Shown: positions 44,126 to 53,199 of the stretch, one piece after another
Layout of the letters: each line of letters opens with the position of its first letter
Position numbering within the stretch: the first letter of the stretch is position 1
Notes under the pieces: generated by a model
What the model was told of the DNA's origin: nothing
The model's input: the letters and a program-made list of their open reading frames with translations, nothing else
Database searches by the model: none
Assembly (NCBI GenBank): GCA_017849585.1
Contig: JAFIGT010000027.1
Location: 26,699-90,698, forward strand
Source of the DNA: Verrucomicrobium sp.
GTDB lineage: Bacteria > Verrucomicrobiota > Verrucomicrobiia > Methylacidiphilales > UBA1321
Reading direction: 5' to 3'
DNA length: 64,000 nucleotides
Translations under genes and position numbers: made by a program

Positions 44126-45199
44126 ATGAATAGAAGAGAGTTTTTGAGTGGTACTTTGGCGGCCGCAGTTGGTTTGGAAGTGGGAAATTCAATTGAGCTT
44201 TCTTCCCGCAAGGAAAATCTTTCTAGTTCTGTAAATTGGGAGGAAATTCTTGTTGAGATTCCTAAGTTCGAAATTCCCCAAACCCTTTCTAATGTGCTTA
44301 ACTCATTGGCTGTGAGTTGCTATAGTATGTATTTGACTGGAGGAGCAATTACAGTTTTATTGCGAAAACTCGAATCAAGTGTTTACGAGTTAATTGTTTC
44401 GACTCCAAATTTTACCGGCGCTAAAAAAGATCTATTTCTACTGGGAGTTGTTCCAATTGCAAATCCCGAGGAACATGGGAATCGTGTAGCCTTTCACTAT
44501 AAAGATGCTCTATTCTACGTGGAAAATATTTCCATGGATAGCTTTGCTCAGCGTAAGATATTCGAGTTTCAGCGTGGACTTCTTGCATTCTCTCACCGTG
44601 CACTAGCATTGAATCCGGTAACTTTTAAGTTATGGGATCCTTACAAGGTATGTTCGCAGGTGGACGGTGATGGGTGGAAAATTCAACTTCAATCAAAGTG
44701 CACGACAGATTTGCTTTCTGGGACTTCAGTTATTTTGGAGGGATTGTTGGAGGCGTGCGTCTTTAAGCTTTCTTCTTCATCGTCTTTTAATGCGTATCAG
44801 AACGATGTTCTCAATACTAACCCCACTTCTGCTGATGCGCTACTAATCGGGGGAATGTTAGCTGATACAGCCCCATCTTTATTGCATTATTTGGGCATGG
44901 ATAGATTGATGAAGATGCTTTCGACTCCGCTTGCTAATGCGTCTCTTCAGGCTGCTTTTCAGAAGGATGTATCGAAAGTATATTCAGATTACTTAAATTT
45001 GCGAGCACGAGCGAAGAATTCCTATACGGATGAGGATGTGTTATTGGCTGCAATAATGATAGATAGCGATAGTAAAGCAGAGCCCGCACTAATGCCGCAG
45101 GTAGCCATGTTGCGTTCACCAAATTACAATGTCTGTCCGCGTCGAAATTACAATCGGAATAAGGCGCGCATCTTAATTAACGAGGTATTGTTAACATGA
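44126..45199 (+). CDS. Tat-signal secreted protein of unknown function
   Basis: Protein of 357 residues with a twin-arginine signal, MNRREFLSGTLAAAVG, which suggests export of a folded, perhaps cofactor-bearing or modified protein. The mature part mixes helices and strands; no family is recognised. The last 30 residues are notable for Asn, Arg and Tyr (SPNYNVCPRRNYNRNKAR). It is preceded by AGGAAA and overlaps the next gene by four bases, so it belongs to the radical SAM cluster. It could be a processing, immunity or carrier protein. I cannot decide between these. Confidence 0.6.
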   Translation: MNRREFLSGTLAAAVGLEVGNSIELSSRKENLSSSVNWEEILVEIPKFEIPQTLSNVLNSLAVSCYSMYLTGGAITVLLRKLESSVYELIVSTPNFTGAKKDLFLLGVVPIANPEEHGNRVAFHYKDALFYVENISMDSFAQRKIFEFQRGLLAFSHRALALNPVTFKLWDPYKVCSQVDGDGWKIQLQSKCTTDLLSGTSVILEGLLEACVFKLSSSSSFNAYQNDVLNTNPTSADALLIGGMLADTAPSLLHYLGMDRLMKMLSTPLANASLQAAFQKDVSKVYSDYLNLRARAKNSYTDEDVLLAAIMIDSDSKAEPALMPQVAMLRSPNYNVCPRRNYNRNKARILINEVLLT

Positions 45200-45717
45200 T
45201 TGGAAGAGAAACTTTTCCCGCCGCAGCGAGCGGCGTAATTTCTATTACTATATTAGGTATTGTTGTACTCGTCTTCGTGGCAGTTGTATTAGGATGGGCT
45301 GCTATGTCAGGCGTAAAAGCGGGTAATAATACCATGCTATTTTGGGCTATTGGCTATAGTATTTTTGCGATCGGAGCAATTATATGGTTATATGGAAAAA
45401 AACCAGTTGCTTATACCATCGATACCAATACGCTTCAAATTAAGACAAAATTTTTCAAATATAATTTTCCTGTGGATGGAAACGTTCGGATCGATGTAAA
45501 GCCCACATTGTTACAGGCATCGAGTAGGAGAAATGGTGTAGGAGGAGTCTTTTCATTTAGCGGAATTTTCTACGCAAAAGATGTTGGTGCTTATACGGCC
45601 TTCGTTTCCGATCCTAACAAGACGGTATTAATAGAATTTTCTGATAAAAAAATTGCAATATCACCACAAGAGCCGAAGGCATTTATTGACGCGGCTAACA
45701 AAGTATTTAAAAAGTGA
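45196..45717 (+). CDS. Two-helix membrane protein with bacterial PH-like domain
   Basis: Protein of 173 residues. Two membrane helices (ISITILGIVVLVFVAVVLGWAA at about 16-37 and MLFWAIGYSIFAIGAIIWLY at about 49-68) are followed by a beta-rich C-terminal domain that looks like a bacterial pleckstrin-homology fold (YTIDTNTLQIKTKFF ... VLIEFSDKKIAISP ... a closing helix FIDAANKVF). Such proteins often anchor complexes to the membrane. The start overlaps the Tat gene stop (ATGA), so production is coupled. The role in the cluster is not known; an immunity or anchoring function would fit. Confidence 0.65.
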   Translation: MIGRETFPAAASGVISITILGIVVLVFVAVVLGWAAMSGVKAGNNTMLFWAIGYSIFAIGAIIWLYGKKPVAYTIDTNTLQIKTKFFKYNFPVDGNVRIDVKPTLLQASSRRNGVGGVFSFSGIFYAKDVGAYTAFVSDPNKTVLIEFSDKKIAISPQEPKAFIDAANKVFKK

Positions 45718-45721
45718 CGAT

Positions 45722-46804
45722 ATGGATGCTCCGACAAAGCTAAATAAGATTTTAGAGCGTGAGGGCTTCTTTAACTTCTACTTGGTTTTCGGGGAAGGAA
45801 ATTTACGTTTTGCTGATTGGCACCTAGCTGTTAAAAATTTACCTCTTCGTTTAAAAGCCTTAGTTGAGTTGTTTTTACTTTCAATAGAAGTTCCTTCGGG
45901 TTTAGTGATAGAGATTTTGACAAAGGAATGCGTTGATGTGCTCTTAGCGAACAAAGTTATCTCGCAATTTAAGCTTGGATTTAAGTCCAATTCGTACATA
46001 TTAGCGTCACACTCTGGCTTGAATTTCTTTTTTCAAGTATCTCGCAACCCTTCAACATATTTTGGTGATGATAGTATCGCGCTTTCAGTCTTTCAATCGT
46101 CTAGAGCCAAAGAAAAAGTTTTAGATCTTTGCTCGGGGTCAGGGATTCAGGCCATGAAGGCGAGTTTACGTGCTGAAAAAGTCGACGCTGTCGAGATCTC
46201 TGAAGAAGCGTCAAGCATAGCAAAACTTAATTGCAGCATGAACGGCCTCGGAGGAAAAATCAATATCTTCAACAAAGATGCTGTCGACTTCCTCGCTCAT
46301 AGCTCCGGTGGATACGATCTTATATTATTTAATCCGCCGCTATTGCCCATTCCCCCTCAATTAAACGCAGCCTTTGTGGCAGATGGAGGAAGTGACGGGC
46401 TGGCATTAACCTCCAATATAGTAAGCTTAGGTCAAGAGCGACTTAATTCAGAAGGAATCATTCAATTTATTGGTACGGGATTGGCGACAGATAAAAACTT
46501 GTTATTTCTAGAATCTGTAAATGATATATTATTGCCTTCTATGTCCACGAGGTGCGCTTTATTAAGTAAGCATCGGATAGAAGAAGGCGGGGACTTTTTA
46601 GAGCGATTAGTTATTACAGCCTGTTTGTATAATAATAAGCCATATGGCGAGGTTCTTGATATCTTTTTAAATCATTACAAATCATTAAATGCTTCATTCA
46701 TATACTGCTATTTTTTAACAATAGAAAGAAATTCTAATCATAAACAAACTAACCATCAGATAATAGATATTTCGAAGTCCCACTATGGTCTTTGGTTTGT
46801 TTAA
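45722..46804 (+). CDS. Class I SAM methyltransferase with NPP(L) motif
   Basis: Protein of 360 residues. The SAM-binding motif is VLDLCSGSG at 133-141, followed by the acidic VDAVEIS strand. The catalytic motif is NPPL at 204-207, a variant of the NPPY found in HemK-type enzymes that methylate glutamine side-chain nitrogen. An N-terminal 120-residue domain and a C-terminal tail are shared with the degenerate paralogue at 43043. ATG 45722 was chosen because it begins the region shared with that paralogue and lies just after the previous stop. Amide N-methylation would fit an Asn-rich peptide target, as in polytheonamide-type pathways; this is inferred. Confidence 0.75.
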   Translation: MDAPTKLNKILEREGFFNFYLVFGEGNLRFADWHLAVKNLPLRLKALVELFLLSIEVPSGLVIEILTKECVDVLLANKVISQFKLGFKSNSYILASHSGLNFFFQVSRNPSTYFGDDSIALSVFQSSRAKEKVLDLCSGSGIQAMKASLRAEKVDAVEISEEASSIAKLNCSMNGLGGKINIFNKDAVDFLAHSSGGYDLILFNPPLLPIPPQLNAAFVADGGSDGLALTSNIVSLGQERLNSEGIIQFIGTGLATDKNLLFLESVNDILLPSMSTRCALLSKHRIEEGGDFLERLVITACLYNNKPYGEVLDIFLNHYKSLNASFIYCYFLTIERNSNHKQTNHQIIDISKSHYGLWFV

Positions 46805-46812
46805 AGGAATAT

Positions 46813-48135
46813 ATGCGCAAAAATGAAGGCGAGAAGGCATGTCTTTTTGCGCTACTGTTTTTTATATATTGCGTATCTATTTCTCGCCTGATTTCTCAGG
46901 ACATATGGCTTGGTGAGCGTGATACTAATCGATTGGGAAGTTGCGATGAGTATGGTTTTTTTCAATTTGCTCAACCGATTGGTATTTTACGTTTTGGAGG
47001 AGTGACATTCCCAACCTATTTGACTTTATCTAGTTCGCCTCAATTTGCTTCATCTCTAATGAATGGAGGATGGTCTCTGCCTCTTTTTGAATCATCGGCA
47101 TATCTGCTTGATGAAAAGCACATGGTAGTAAGAATGCCTTGGGGCGAAACTATAGATCTTTTTCAGTTCAAATCGAGTGAGTTTATATCAGTCAATCCAT
47201 TAGGCGGGCCGAATTGGAGGGCTACTCCGATCAATGAGAAAGAATTAAAGTTACAAAGCAGTCAGGGAGTATCGTTTATTTTTCGAATTGGCAAATTGCG
47301 TGAAATGTTGGTCAGGGATAAATGCGTAATACGTTGGTCCGAAGAAAGTCCCAATTCTCGAGTTGTTAAGAGTGATCTTGGCGAAATATTGGCTTCTTAC
47401 TCACGAACCGGGAATCGCGCAATTTATGAGATACATCATTCGAAAACAGAACTTATTTTTGGAAATGTACCTTGGTATACAGAACCATGTCTTCAACAGC
47501 TTCAAAAAGGAGATCAAGTCATCCTGGATCTTTCATATCTACTAAAGGGACAACAAATTCAATTGTTTAAAAGCTTGGTTCCTCTATCACAAATTGGCTC
47601 TTGGGATATCAAATCAGGCCAAATTTTGGAGGATTCTTTGTCTAGATATCGAGTGCAAAAGGGGGGTGATGGTAAGATATTGGCTATACAAAGAGATTTT
47701 TCGGATGGGAAAAGCGAGTCTTATAATATATATAAGGATAAAGGCTATGATGTATATGTCAGTAGCGATGGGAAAAAGATCACACGACGATTTTTATTTG
47801 CATTTAAAACGGCCCTAAAGAGCTTTGAGGTAGAATCTCAAAATTCAGAAATCTATTCTCGAAAGTTTAGCTACAATGAATCTGGAAATGTCATTCGAGA
47901 AATTGAATCTATAAATGGAGAGGAGCGGGTTAAAGAGTTTGACGAAAAAGGAAGAATTATTGCGATCAAATACCAAGATGGTAAGGCTGAACAATATCAA
48001 TTTAGCGATAGCGGATTTCTTATCAGTAAGAAAAATGTCGATGATACGTTAACTAAATTCGAATATGGGCCATCCGGTAACCTTGTAAATATTACGCGCG
48101 ATAATAAAGCCGTATGGCAGAATCGTGACAAATAA
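46813..48135 (+). CDS. Secreted RHS/YD-repeat protein
   Basis: Protein of 440 residues with a signal peptide (ACLFALLFFIYCVSISRLIS). The middle is beta-rich. The C-terminal 100 residues hold YD-type repeats of the RHS family, with units such as YNESGNVIREIES, FDEKGRIIAIKYQDG and YGPSGNLVNITRD. RHS repeats usually form a shell around a toxin or bind carbohydrate, but no toxin domain follows here, so it is a short relative. An AAAGGA ribosome site precedes ATG 46813. It is the last intact gene of the AT-rich cluster. Confidence 0.7.
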   Translation: MRKNEGEKACLFALLFFIYCVSISRLISQDIWLGERDTNRLGSCDEYGFFQFAQPIGILRFGGVTFPTYLTLSSSPQFASSLMNGGWSLPLFESSAYLLDEKHMVVRMPWGETIDLFQFKSSEFISVNPLGGPNWRATPINEKELKLQSSQGVSFIFRIGKLREMLVRDKCVIRWSEESPNSRVVKSDLGEILASYSRTGNRAIYEIHHSKTELIFGNVPWYTEPCLQQLQKGDQVILDLSYLLKGQQIQLFKSLVPLSQIGSWDIKSGQILEDSLSRYRVQKGGDGKILAIQRDFSDGKSESYNIYKDKGYDVYVSSDGKKITRRFLFAFKTALKSFEVESQNSEIYSRKFSYNESGNVIREIESINGEERVKEFDEKGRIIAIKYQDGKAEQYQFSDSGFLISKKNVDDTLTKFEYGPSGNLVNITRDNKAVWQNRDK

Positions 48136-48332
48136 TAAGAACGATTCTGCAATCATCCCACGACACGGATTTTGTATGAGATATGGATTATATCTTTCGC
48201 ATACCATTTTTAAGAAGAAGTGCATAACAGCGGCTTGCTTTTTGTTACTGAAGTCTACTACATAGCGCTTGCCTAAGTAGTAATAAGTAGTTAATGTGAG
48301 CAAGCTTAGGAAAGGGCAGCGCGACTTGACAA

Positions 48333-48401
48333 CCCCTCTTGATAGAGGGGATTTCAGCAACTGGGAGTTTCGCTAGCATGAATCCCCTCTATCAAGAGGG
48401 G
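48333..48401. repeat. Perfect 21-base inverted repeat
   Basis: The left arm at 48333-48353 (core CCCCTCTTGATAGAGGGG) and the right arm at 48381-48401 (core CCCCTCTATCAAGAGGGG) are exact reverse complements over 21 bases with a 27-base spacer. Each arm is itself a near-palindrome. It looks like a miniature repeat or an insertion scar just before the IS66 remnant. Confidence 0.7.
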
Positions 48402-48506
48402 GGCACGGAGCGCCGGGGTGTGTCAATCTTCACTGGAGTTCTTACGATCGCTGACTCCACATTGCTCCTGACCTCTTGCGACTACCTAAATCGAATCTGC
48501 TCTATC

Positions 48507-48742
48507 GTCCAGATAGACAACAACTACGTCGAAAACGCGATTCGCCCCACGGCTGTCGGAAAGAAAAACTGGCTCTTCTTCGGCGATGCCGACGCCGGTC
48601 GGCCGCAGCTCCATCCTCTACACCCTCGTCGATGCTTGCCGCCGTCGCCACATCGATCCGTACTCCTACCTGCGCGATGTCCTCACCCGGCGCCCCTCCA
48701 TGACCCTACTGGCAGATCAAAGATGTCACGCCCGAGGCCTAG
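48507..48742 (+). pseudogene. IS66-family transposase, C-terminal remnant with two frameshifts
   Basis: The three forward frames in turn give the well-known end of IS66 transposases: VQIDNNYVENAIRPTAVGKKNW and LFFGDADAG in the first, then RSSILYTLVDACRRRHIDPY and SYLRDVLTRRPSMT in the second, then WQIKDVTPEA and a stop in the third. So two frameshifts break about 80 codons, and the upstream catalytic DDE part is missing. It is a dead remnant and shows past IS activity at the right part of the element. Confidence 0.88.
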
Positions 48743-48988
48743 TCGAAAGCACCGCAGCAAACACTACGATCTACTGCTAATGCTCAGGCTGCGTAGTCTC
48801 TCGTATTTATCGTAAGTGTCGTACCACTACTCCTACGACGTCTACACTTTCCCTATGTCAAGAAGGTCACTAGCGTGACGCTTACAGCGCTTACTTTTGA
48901 TAATTCCTTTTTTCTTGAGGAGCAAACTAGCTTCCTGCACGGACGGTAGCGGACGCCTGCATGAAATCATGCGAATAGACGATCTTTC

Positions 48989-49626
48989 CTATAATCCCAA
49001 TGAATGAATCTTCTCTTGATTCAGTCCTTCAGATTTTAAGATATTTGTTAATTCTTGAGAGAAAGCTTTCGCTCTAGTCGGATCTAGATTTTTAATTTTA
49101 TTAAGGATTTCCTGCGCGGTCAAATTGTCCGCACTATTCTTTGCTAGAAAACCTTTTGCTATTATTTTCGGATTTACTGACTTTTCCGATCCTAAATAAA
49201 CCAGCCGTTTCGCGGACAATAATCTCATGGTAATTGAGAAAATCTCATTGTCGGCTAGCTTAGTATATAAACTAATTGCCGAAAGATCAGGCTCAAGGAT
49301 CTGAGCGCATGCATAAGTCACCAATGCACTCTCTTTATTACGCTCAGCGCATTCCAGAACCTTATTTTTAATGTCTTTTAGGCGGTAGTCAGGCGAATAC
49401 TTCAAAATTAAAAGGCATTGATTAAGTATGGCTTCTTCTCTGCCTTTACTGGCAGTCGACTTTAAATAATTAAATACGTTATCATAAGTAGGTTCTTTTT
49501 GAGAAAGCGCAGTAAAAGTTTTTTTGCGTCATCAAATTCGGCTTGGAAAAAAACCGCCTCTACTGGACGCGTATTTGCTTGAAGAATTAAAATTGGAACA
49601 ATGCATAGAAACATAATCCGCTTCAT
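48989..49626 (-). pseudogene. Frameshifted secreted helical protein
   Basis: Two frames on the minus strand join into one protein. The first begins at ATG 49626 with a signal peptide (MKRIMFLCIVPILILQANT) and runs to FDDAKKLLLRFLKK. The frame then shifts by one base near an A-rich stretch at about 49500-49515 and continues as PTYDNVFNYLKSTASKGREEA and onwards to 48989. Together they would make about 210 residues of helical repeat. It may be decayed, a sequencing error in an A run, or programmed slippage. The gene has no recognised family. A hairpin GACTCCC...GGGAGTC at 49635-49665 precedes the start. Confidence 0.6.
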
Positions 49627-49785
49627 AAAATAAAGACTCCCGGCCCATATTTGGGGTAGGGAGTCCATCTCAAGTTTAATATTATGGAACTGTATGAGGA
49701 GGACGTGATATGGCTACTGCAGGATGCATAAAGCGGGGGACAGCGTCACATATCTCGAAGATAGATCGATGAAGAGAGGGGGGGA

Positions 49786-50886
49786 TCAGGCGCTGTCGCG
49801 GATGACGAGCTCCCCGCGCACATGTTTTTCGGATGGAGTGGCCGGATTGCCTTCGAGCAGCGACTCCAGCATCTCGAAAGAGAGTCGTCCCATTTCTTCG
49901 TAGGGCACGTGATAAGTGGTCAACTTGACCGGGCCTTCGCTGGCGAGGGAGTAGTCATCGATGCCGGTGACGGAGAGATCTTCAGGAATGCGAATTCCTT
50001 TTTCCAGCGCAACATTGATCAGGCCGCGTGCCATGAAATCGGAGGCGGCGACGACGCCTTGCAGTCCGAGGTCTTGTGTTTGTTCCAGATATTGACTGGA
50101 TAGGTCGATTGATTCCTTGAGCGGATTATCAAAATCGAGATGCATGGATGGACTTAACAAAACCAGATTTTCATCCAACGGGATGCCCGCCTCGGAGAGC
50201 GCCCATTTATAGCCTTGATAGCGATCCCGGATCGACACGGCCCACGAGCGGTAGGCAAGGAAGCCCAGGCGTTTGAGTCCCTTGTCGAGCAAGTGGCGGG
50301 TCATGGTATAGCCCGCGTGAAAGCCATCGATTGAGACTCCGGAAATTCCTTGGCCGGGCAACCCGACACCGACTAGCACCACGGGCAATTTCGAGGTTTG
50401 CAAGATGTCGGAAAAGTGGACCAGCTCATTGAACGAAGGAACAACTGGATAGAGTACTGCGCCTTGGACATCGAATTCCGTGAGGCGACCGATGATCTCC
50501 ACTTCTTTTTGATAATCCGATCCAGACGTGAGCATCAACATGCGGCGTTTTTTCGCCTGCGCGGCGGACTGAAATCCCTTCATGGCGCGCCACACCCCTT
50601 CATGCTGGTCGCTCGGGCAGATGAAGGCGTAGGCGTCGAGTTTGATTCCGGTGCCGACAATCGTATTGCTGAGAACGCGGGTGCCCATGCGCGTTTTGCG
50701 TTCGATCAATCCTTTGTGCACGAGAAGAGAAACGGCTTTATTGACTGTGCCCACGCTGCACTTGTACTTGACCGCGAGTTCCGCCTCGGTCGGTAGCTTA
50801 TCGCCCACTTTCCAGACTTTTCGCAGAATCTCCTGCTGAAGTTCAGATTGGATAATCTCCAGTTTGGACGACGAGCTGTTCTTCAT
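49786..50886 (-). CDS. GntR-type regulator with LacI-like sensor domain
   Basis: Regulator of 366 residues from ATG 50886. A GntR winged helix covers about residues 5-75 (ELQQEILRKVWKVGDKLPTEAELAVKYKCSVGTVNKAV, seen by its KLPTE and CSVGTVNKAV blocks). A LacI/periplasmic-binding-protein sensor domain of about 280 residues follows. This combination, as in AraR, is typical of sugar-responsive control in Verrucomicrobia. It is divergent from the PEP-CTERM gene and upstream of a set of carbohydrate-active genes, which it may control. The start was chosen over ATG 50922 because the wHTH begins normally after it. Confidence 0.88.
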   Translation of the reverse strand: MKNSSSSKLEIIQSELQQEILRKVWKVGDKLPTEAELAVKYKCSVGTVNKAVSLLVHKGLIERKTRMGTRVLSNTIVGTGIKLDAYAFICPSDQHEGVWRAMKGFQSAAQAKKRRMLMLTSGSDYQKEVEIIGRLTEFDVQGAVLYPVVPSFNELVHFSDILQTSKLPVVLVGVGLPGQGISGVSIDGFHAGYTMTRHLLDKGLKRLGFLAYRSWAVSIRDRYQGYKWALSEAGIPLDENLVLLSPSMHLDFDNPLKESIDLSSQYLEQTQDLGLQGVVAASDFMARGLINVALEKGIRIPEDLSVTGIDDYSLASEGPVKLTTYHVPYEEMGRLSFEMLESLLEGNPATPSEKHVRGELVIRDSA

Positions 50887-51429
50887 TTCTACAAGATTGA
50901 TCTTCTGACTGAGGAATCGCAAGAAAAAATAAGTATTATTTCTGTTCCATAATTCGGAGTCGTACGCTTCTTAATTTCCTTTTAATGAGGATATTGCGTA
51001 CATATCGGGAAAGGGAGGGTGTGAATGAAATCAATCAAGAGCGAGTTAATTGCGGGCGATTTCGCCTATAAAGGCGTGGTTTAACTGAGTAATGACTTTG
51101 ATGGTGGTTTCGGATTAAATTTTGAATGAATAAACAAAGAAAAAAGGAGTGTATTATAAGATTTTAAAGCGATTATTGCCTCTATTCGATCTATAAAAAT
51201 AAATTGTAACACATTAATTAAAAGCGTATTAAATCAAAATAGTGGTAGCGGATTCTAATTTTAATAATTTTAAATAATTACTCATTTTTTTATTGCAAAT
51301 TCTGTCGCCAATGTCATCCTTGTGGTAATGAAGCGGGGATCGAATGATCCTGGCCTCAAAATTGAGAAAACTTCGTCCGACGAGCCTGGAACCCAGGGAT
51401 CGCTGCAAGAAACGAAAAGGAAAAGACAA
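50887..51429. promoter_or_regulatory. AT-rich divergent promoter region with palindrome
   Basis: About 540 bases, very AT-rich, no gene. AAATAA-GTA-TTATTT at 50927-50941 is a perfect inverted repeat 41 bases upstream of the regulator start, a good place for autoregulation. An AAAAGGAG near 51145 is not followed by a start codon at a useful distance. Confidence 0.45.
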
Positions 51430-53118
51430 ATGAAAGCGGATGTGAAATCAACGTGGTGTGATCGACAGCAGAGTGGATGGTGGGGACTCTTTTTACTCGT
51501 TGCCTTGGCAATCGGCGCGAGCGGGTCCGCCTTGGCACAAACCCAGACCTACACATGGAGCGGCTACACGGGCTCGGGCTACAATGGGAACTGGTCCAAT
51601 ACAGCGAACTGGACGACGACCGTTTCCCCGGTGAGCAGTTCGACGACAAGTTTCTATATCAATGCCTCGACGGCCAACCGAGTCTTAAATCAGGATGTCG
51701 CAACGCCGTTTCAGTTGTCGACCATGGTCATTTCTTCGGCAACAGCGGGTCAATTCACCATAAATGGAGGGGCGCTGCAGATTTACGGATCGGCGGGAAG
51801 CACGACGAGTAGCTATGCGATCACGGCGGGAACGGGGCCCAGCTCGATCGGTTCGGTGCAGACCATTAACAATGATATTCAAATGATGGCGGATGCCATG
51901 ATGCAGGCGAATTATGCTTCGCTGACTTTGGGTGGAAATATCGATCTGAATGGTAAGAATATCCGTTTTAATTCGGCCAATTTATCGGGTGCGGCAAATC
52001 CCACGGCGCTTCGTCTCAACGGAGTCATTAGCGATACGGCTGGAAGCACGGCAAACCGGGTCTACTTTACGGGACCCAATTCCGGAAGTACGGGCGGCGC
52101 TGCCATTTATGTGAAAGGCAACAATACGTACACCGGCACCACGACCATCTACAATGTGACGGTTTATGCGGGACACAACAATGCCTTCGGCTCCGCGACT
52201 TCGGATGTGGAGATGGGGGTGATGGGGGGTGGGACAACCAATCCGACGTTGCTTACGGATGGGGCTGTGAATATCAGTCGTCGTATTCGCGTGATGTCGG
52301 CCGCGGCAGGCAATACATCAAACGCGACGATCGGTGGTTCCACGGCGGGCAACTCCACTTTTAGCGGCAATATCATCCTCAACCGGCAGGGATCGACGAA
52401 CACGATGACGGCGCAAGCGCTCATCGTCACGGCCACCAATAGCGGTCGCGTCGATTTCACTGGCAACATCCAGCGCGAAGCGGCGGCGCTCACGACGGCC
52501 AGCGATACGTTGACGAAGACAGGCGCGGGCATTGTGGCTTTGAGCGGTACGGCGAATAACTACCTTGGCACGACGAGTGTGAATGAAGGAGCCTTGCTGG
52601 TAAATGGAACGCTGGCCAGTGGTGGTGGGGCCGTTTCGGTGGCTTCGGGCGCGGCTCTCGGGGGTACTGGCACGATTAACCGGACGGTGAATGTGGCGGA
52701 TAACGGTATTCTCTCGGCGGGTGAGATGTCCAACTCCCTCATCAGCCAGGCGGGAACATTGACCCTGGGAGGGGACCTGCTACTCAATAACGCCTCTCAG
52801 CTCAACTTCAATCTCGGCGCCCTGCAGGATTTGATTTCCATCTCGGGAAATCTGACGCTCGATGGCGTGCTCAACGTTTCGCAGGATGCGGGTTTTGGCG
52901 CGGGCACGTATCGTTTGTTCGATTATACGGGCACGCTGATCGATAACGGTCTGGCGGTTAATCTGAGTGGTTTCACGGGAACGATCGACACATCGGTGGC
53001 CAATCAGATCAATTTGATTGTGACCGTTCCGGAACCTTCCACGATGGCGCTTTTGGTGGGAAGCTCGCTGCTGCTGGTCCGGCTGGGTTCCCGCCGTCGC
53101 AATACACTCGACGCATAA
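51430..53118 (+). CDS. PEP-CTERM protein with autotransporter-associated beta repeat
   Basis: Exported protein of 562 residues. A signal peptide lies at about residues 15-38 (GWWGLFLLVALAIGASGSALA). A long Gly/Ser/Thr/Asn-rich beta-helix-like region follows. Near residue 355 an autotransporter-associated beta strand repeat appears (LTKTGAGIVALSGTANNYLG, then TTSVNEGALLVNG). The C terminus is a PEP-CTERM sorting signal: VPEPSTMALLVG, a membrane helix and a final basic RRR. It should be processed by an exosortase encoded elsewhere and placed on the surface or in extracellular matrix. ATG 51430 was taken because it gives a normal signal peptide. Confidence 0.88.
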   Translation: MKADVKSTWCDRQQSGWWGLFLLVALAIGASGSALAQTQTYTWSGYTGSGYNGNWSNTANWTTTVSPVSSSTTSFYINASTANRVLNQDVATPFQLSTMVISSATAGQFTINGGALQIYGSAGSTTSSYAITAGTGPSSIGSVQTINNDIQMMADAMMQANYASLTLGGNIDLNGKNIRFNSANLSGAANPTALRLNGVISDTAGSTANRVYFTGPNSGSTGGAAIYVKGNNTYTGTTTIYNVTVYAGHNNAFGSATSDVEMGVMGGGTTNPTLLTDGAVNISRRIRVMSAAAGNTSNATIGGSTAGNSTFSGNIILNRQGSTNTMTAQALIVTATNSGRVDFTGNIQREAAALTTASDTLTKTGAGIVALSGTANNYLGTTSVNEGALLVNGTLASGGGAVSVASGAALGGTGTINRTVNVADNGILSAGEMSNSLISQAGTLTLGGDLLLNNASQLNFNLGALQDLISISGNLTLDGVLNVSQDAGFGAGTYRLFDYTGTLIDNGLAVNLSGFTGTIDTSVANQINLIVTVPEPSTMALLVGSSLLLVRLGSRRRNTLDA

Positions 53119-53199
53119 AACTGCGGAGGAAAAACGAGCTGGTCTGGCCTTAGGGCCTGACTGGCCGTGGAGTGAAGGCTGAGCACACAAAGAAATTTC

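Larger units (their letters stand above)
48136..48988. other. Junction region with IS66 remnant and inverted repeats, no intact gene
   Basis: About 850 bases without an intact gene. It contains a 21-base perfect inverted repeat (48333-48401) and a decayed IS66 transposase end (48507-48742). A GACGCTTAC at 48877-48885 matches the GTAAGCG end type of IS66 elements read on the other strand and may mark the right end of the remnant. Confidence 0.5.
19377..49700. mobile_element. Putative integrative mobilizable element (ends approximate)
   Basis: Inferred from content: a tyrosine integrase at the left, a mobilization module with a MobF relaxase and traKLM-like genes in the middle, plasmid-type DNA-binding genes, cargo operons unrelated to the flanks, and an IS66 remnant near the right. 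No type IV secretion genes (VirB4, VirB6, coupling ATPase) were seen, so it should need a helper for transfer. I found no clean att direct repeat. The left limit is set at the end of the host gene at 19376 and the right limit at the return of G+C-richer host-like genes. Both limits are estimates. Confidence 0.5.

Noticed and set aside
19564..48346. Similar stretches near 19550-19575 (GAGAGGGGTTGACGAG) and, inverted, near 48326-48341
   Set aside because: They match at 13 of 16 bases but in opposite orientation, so they cannot be a simple att direct repeat; probably chance.
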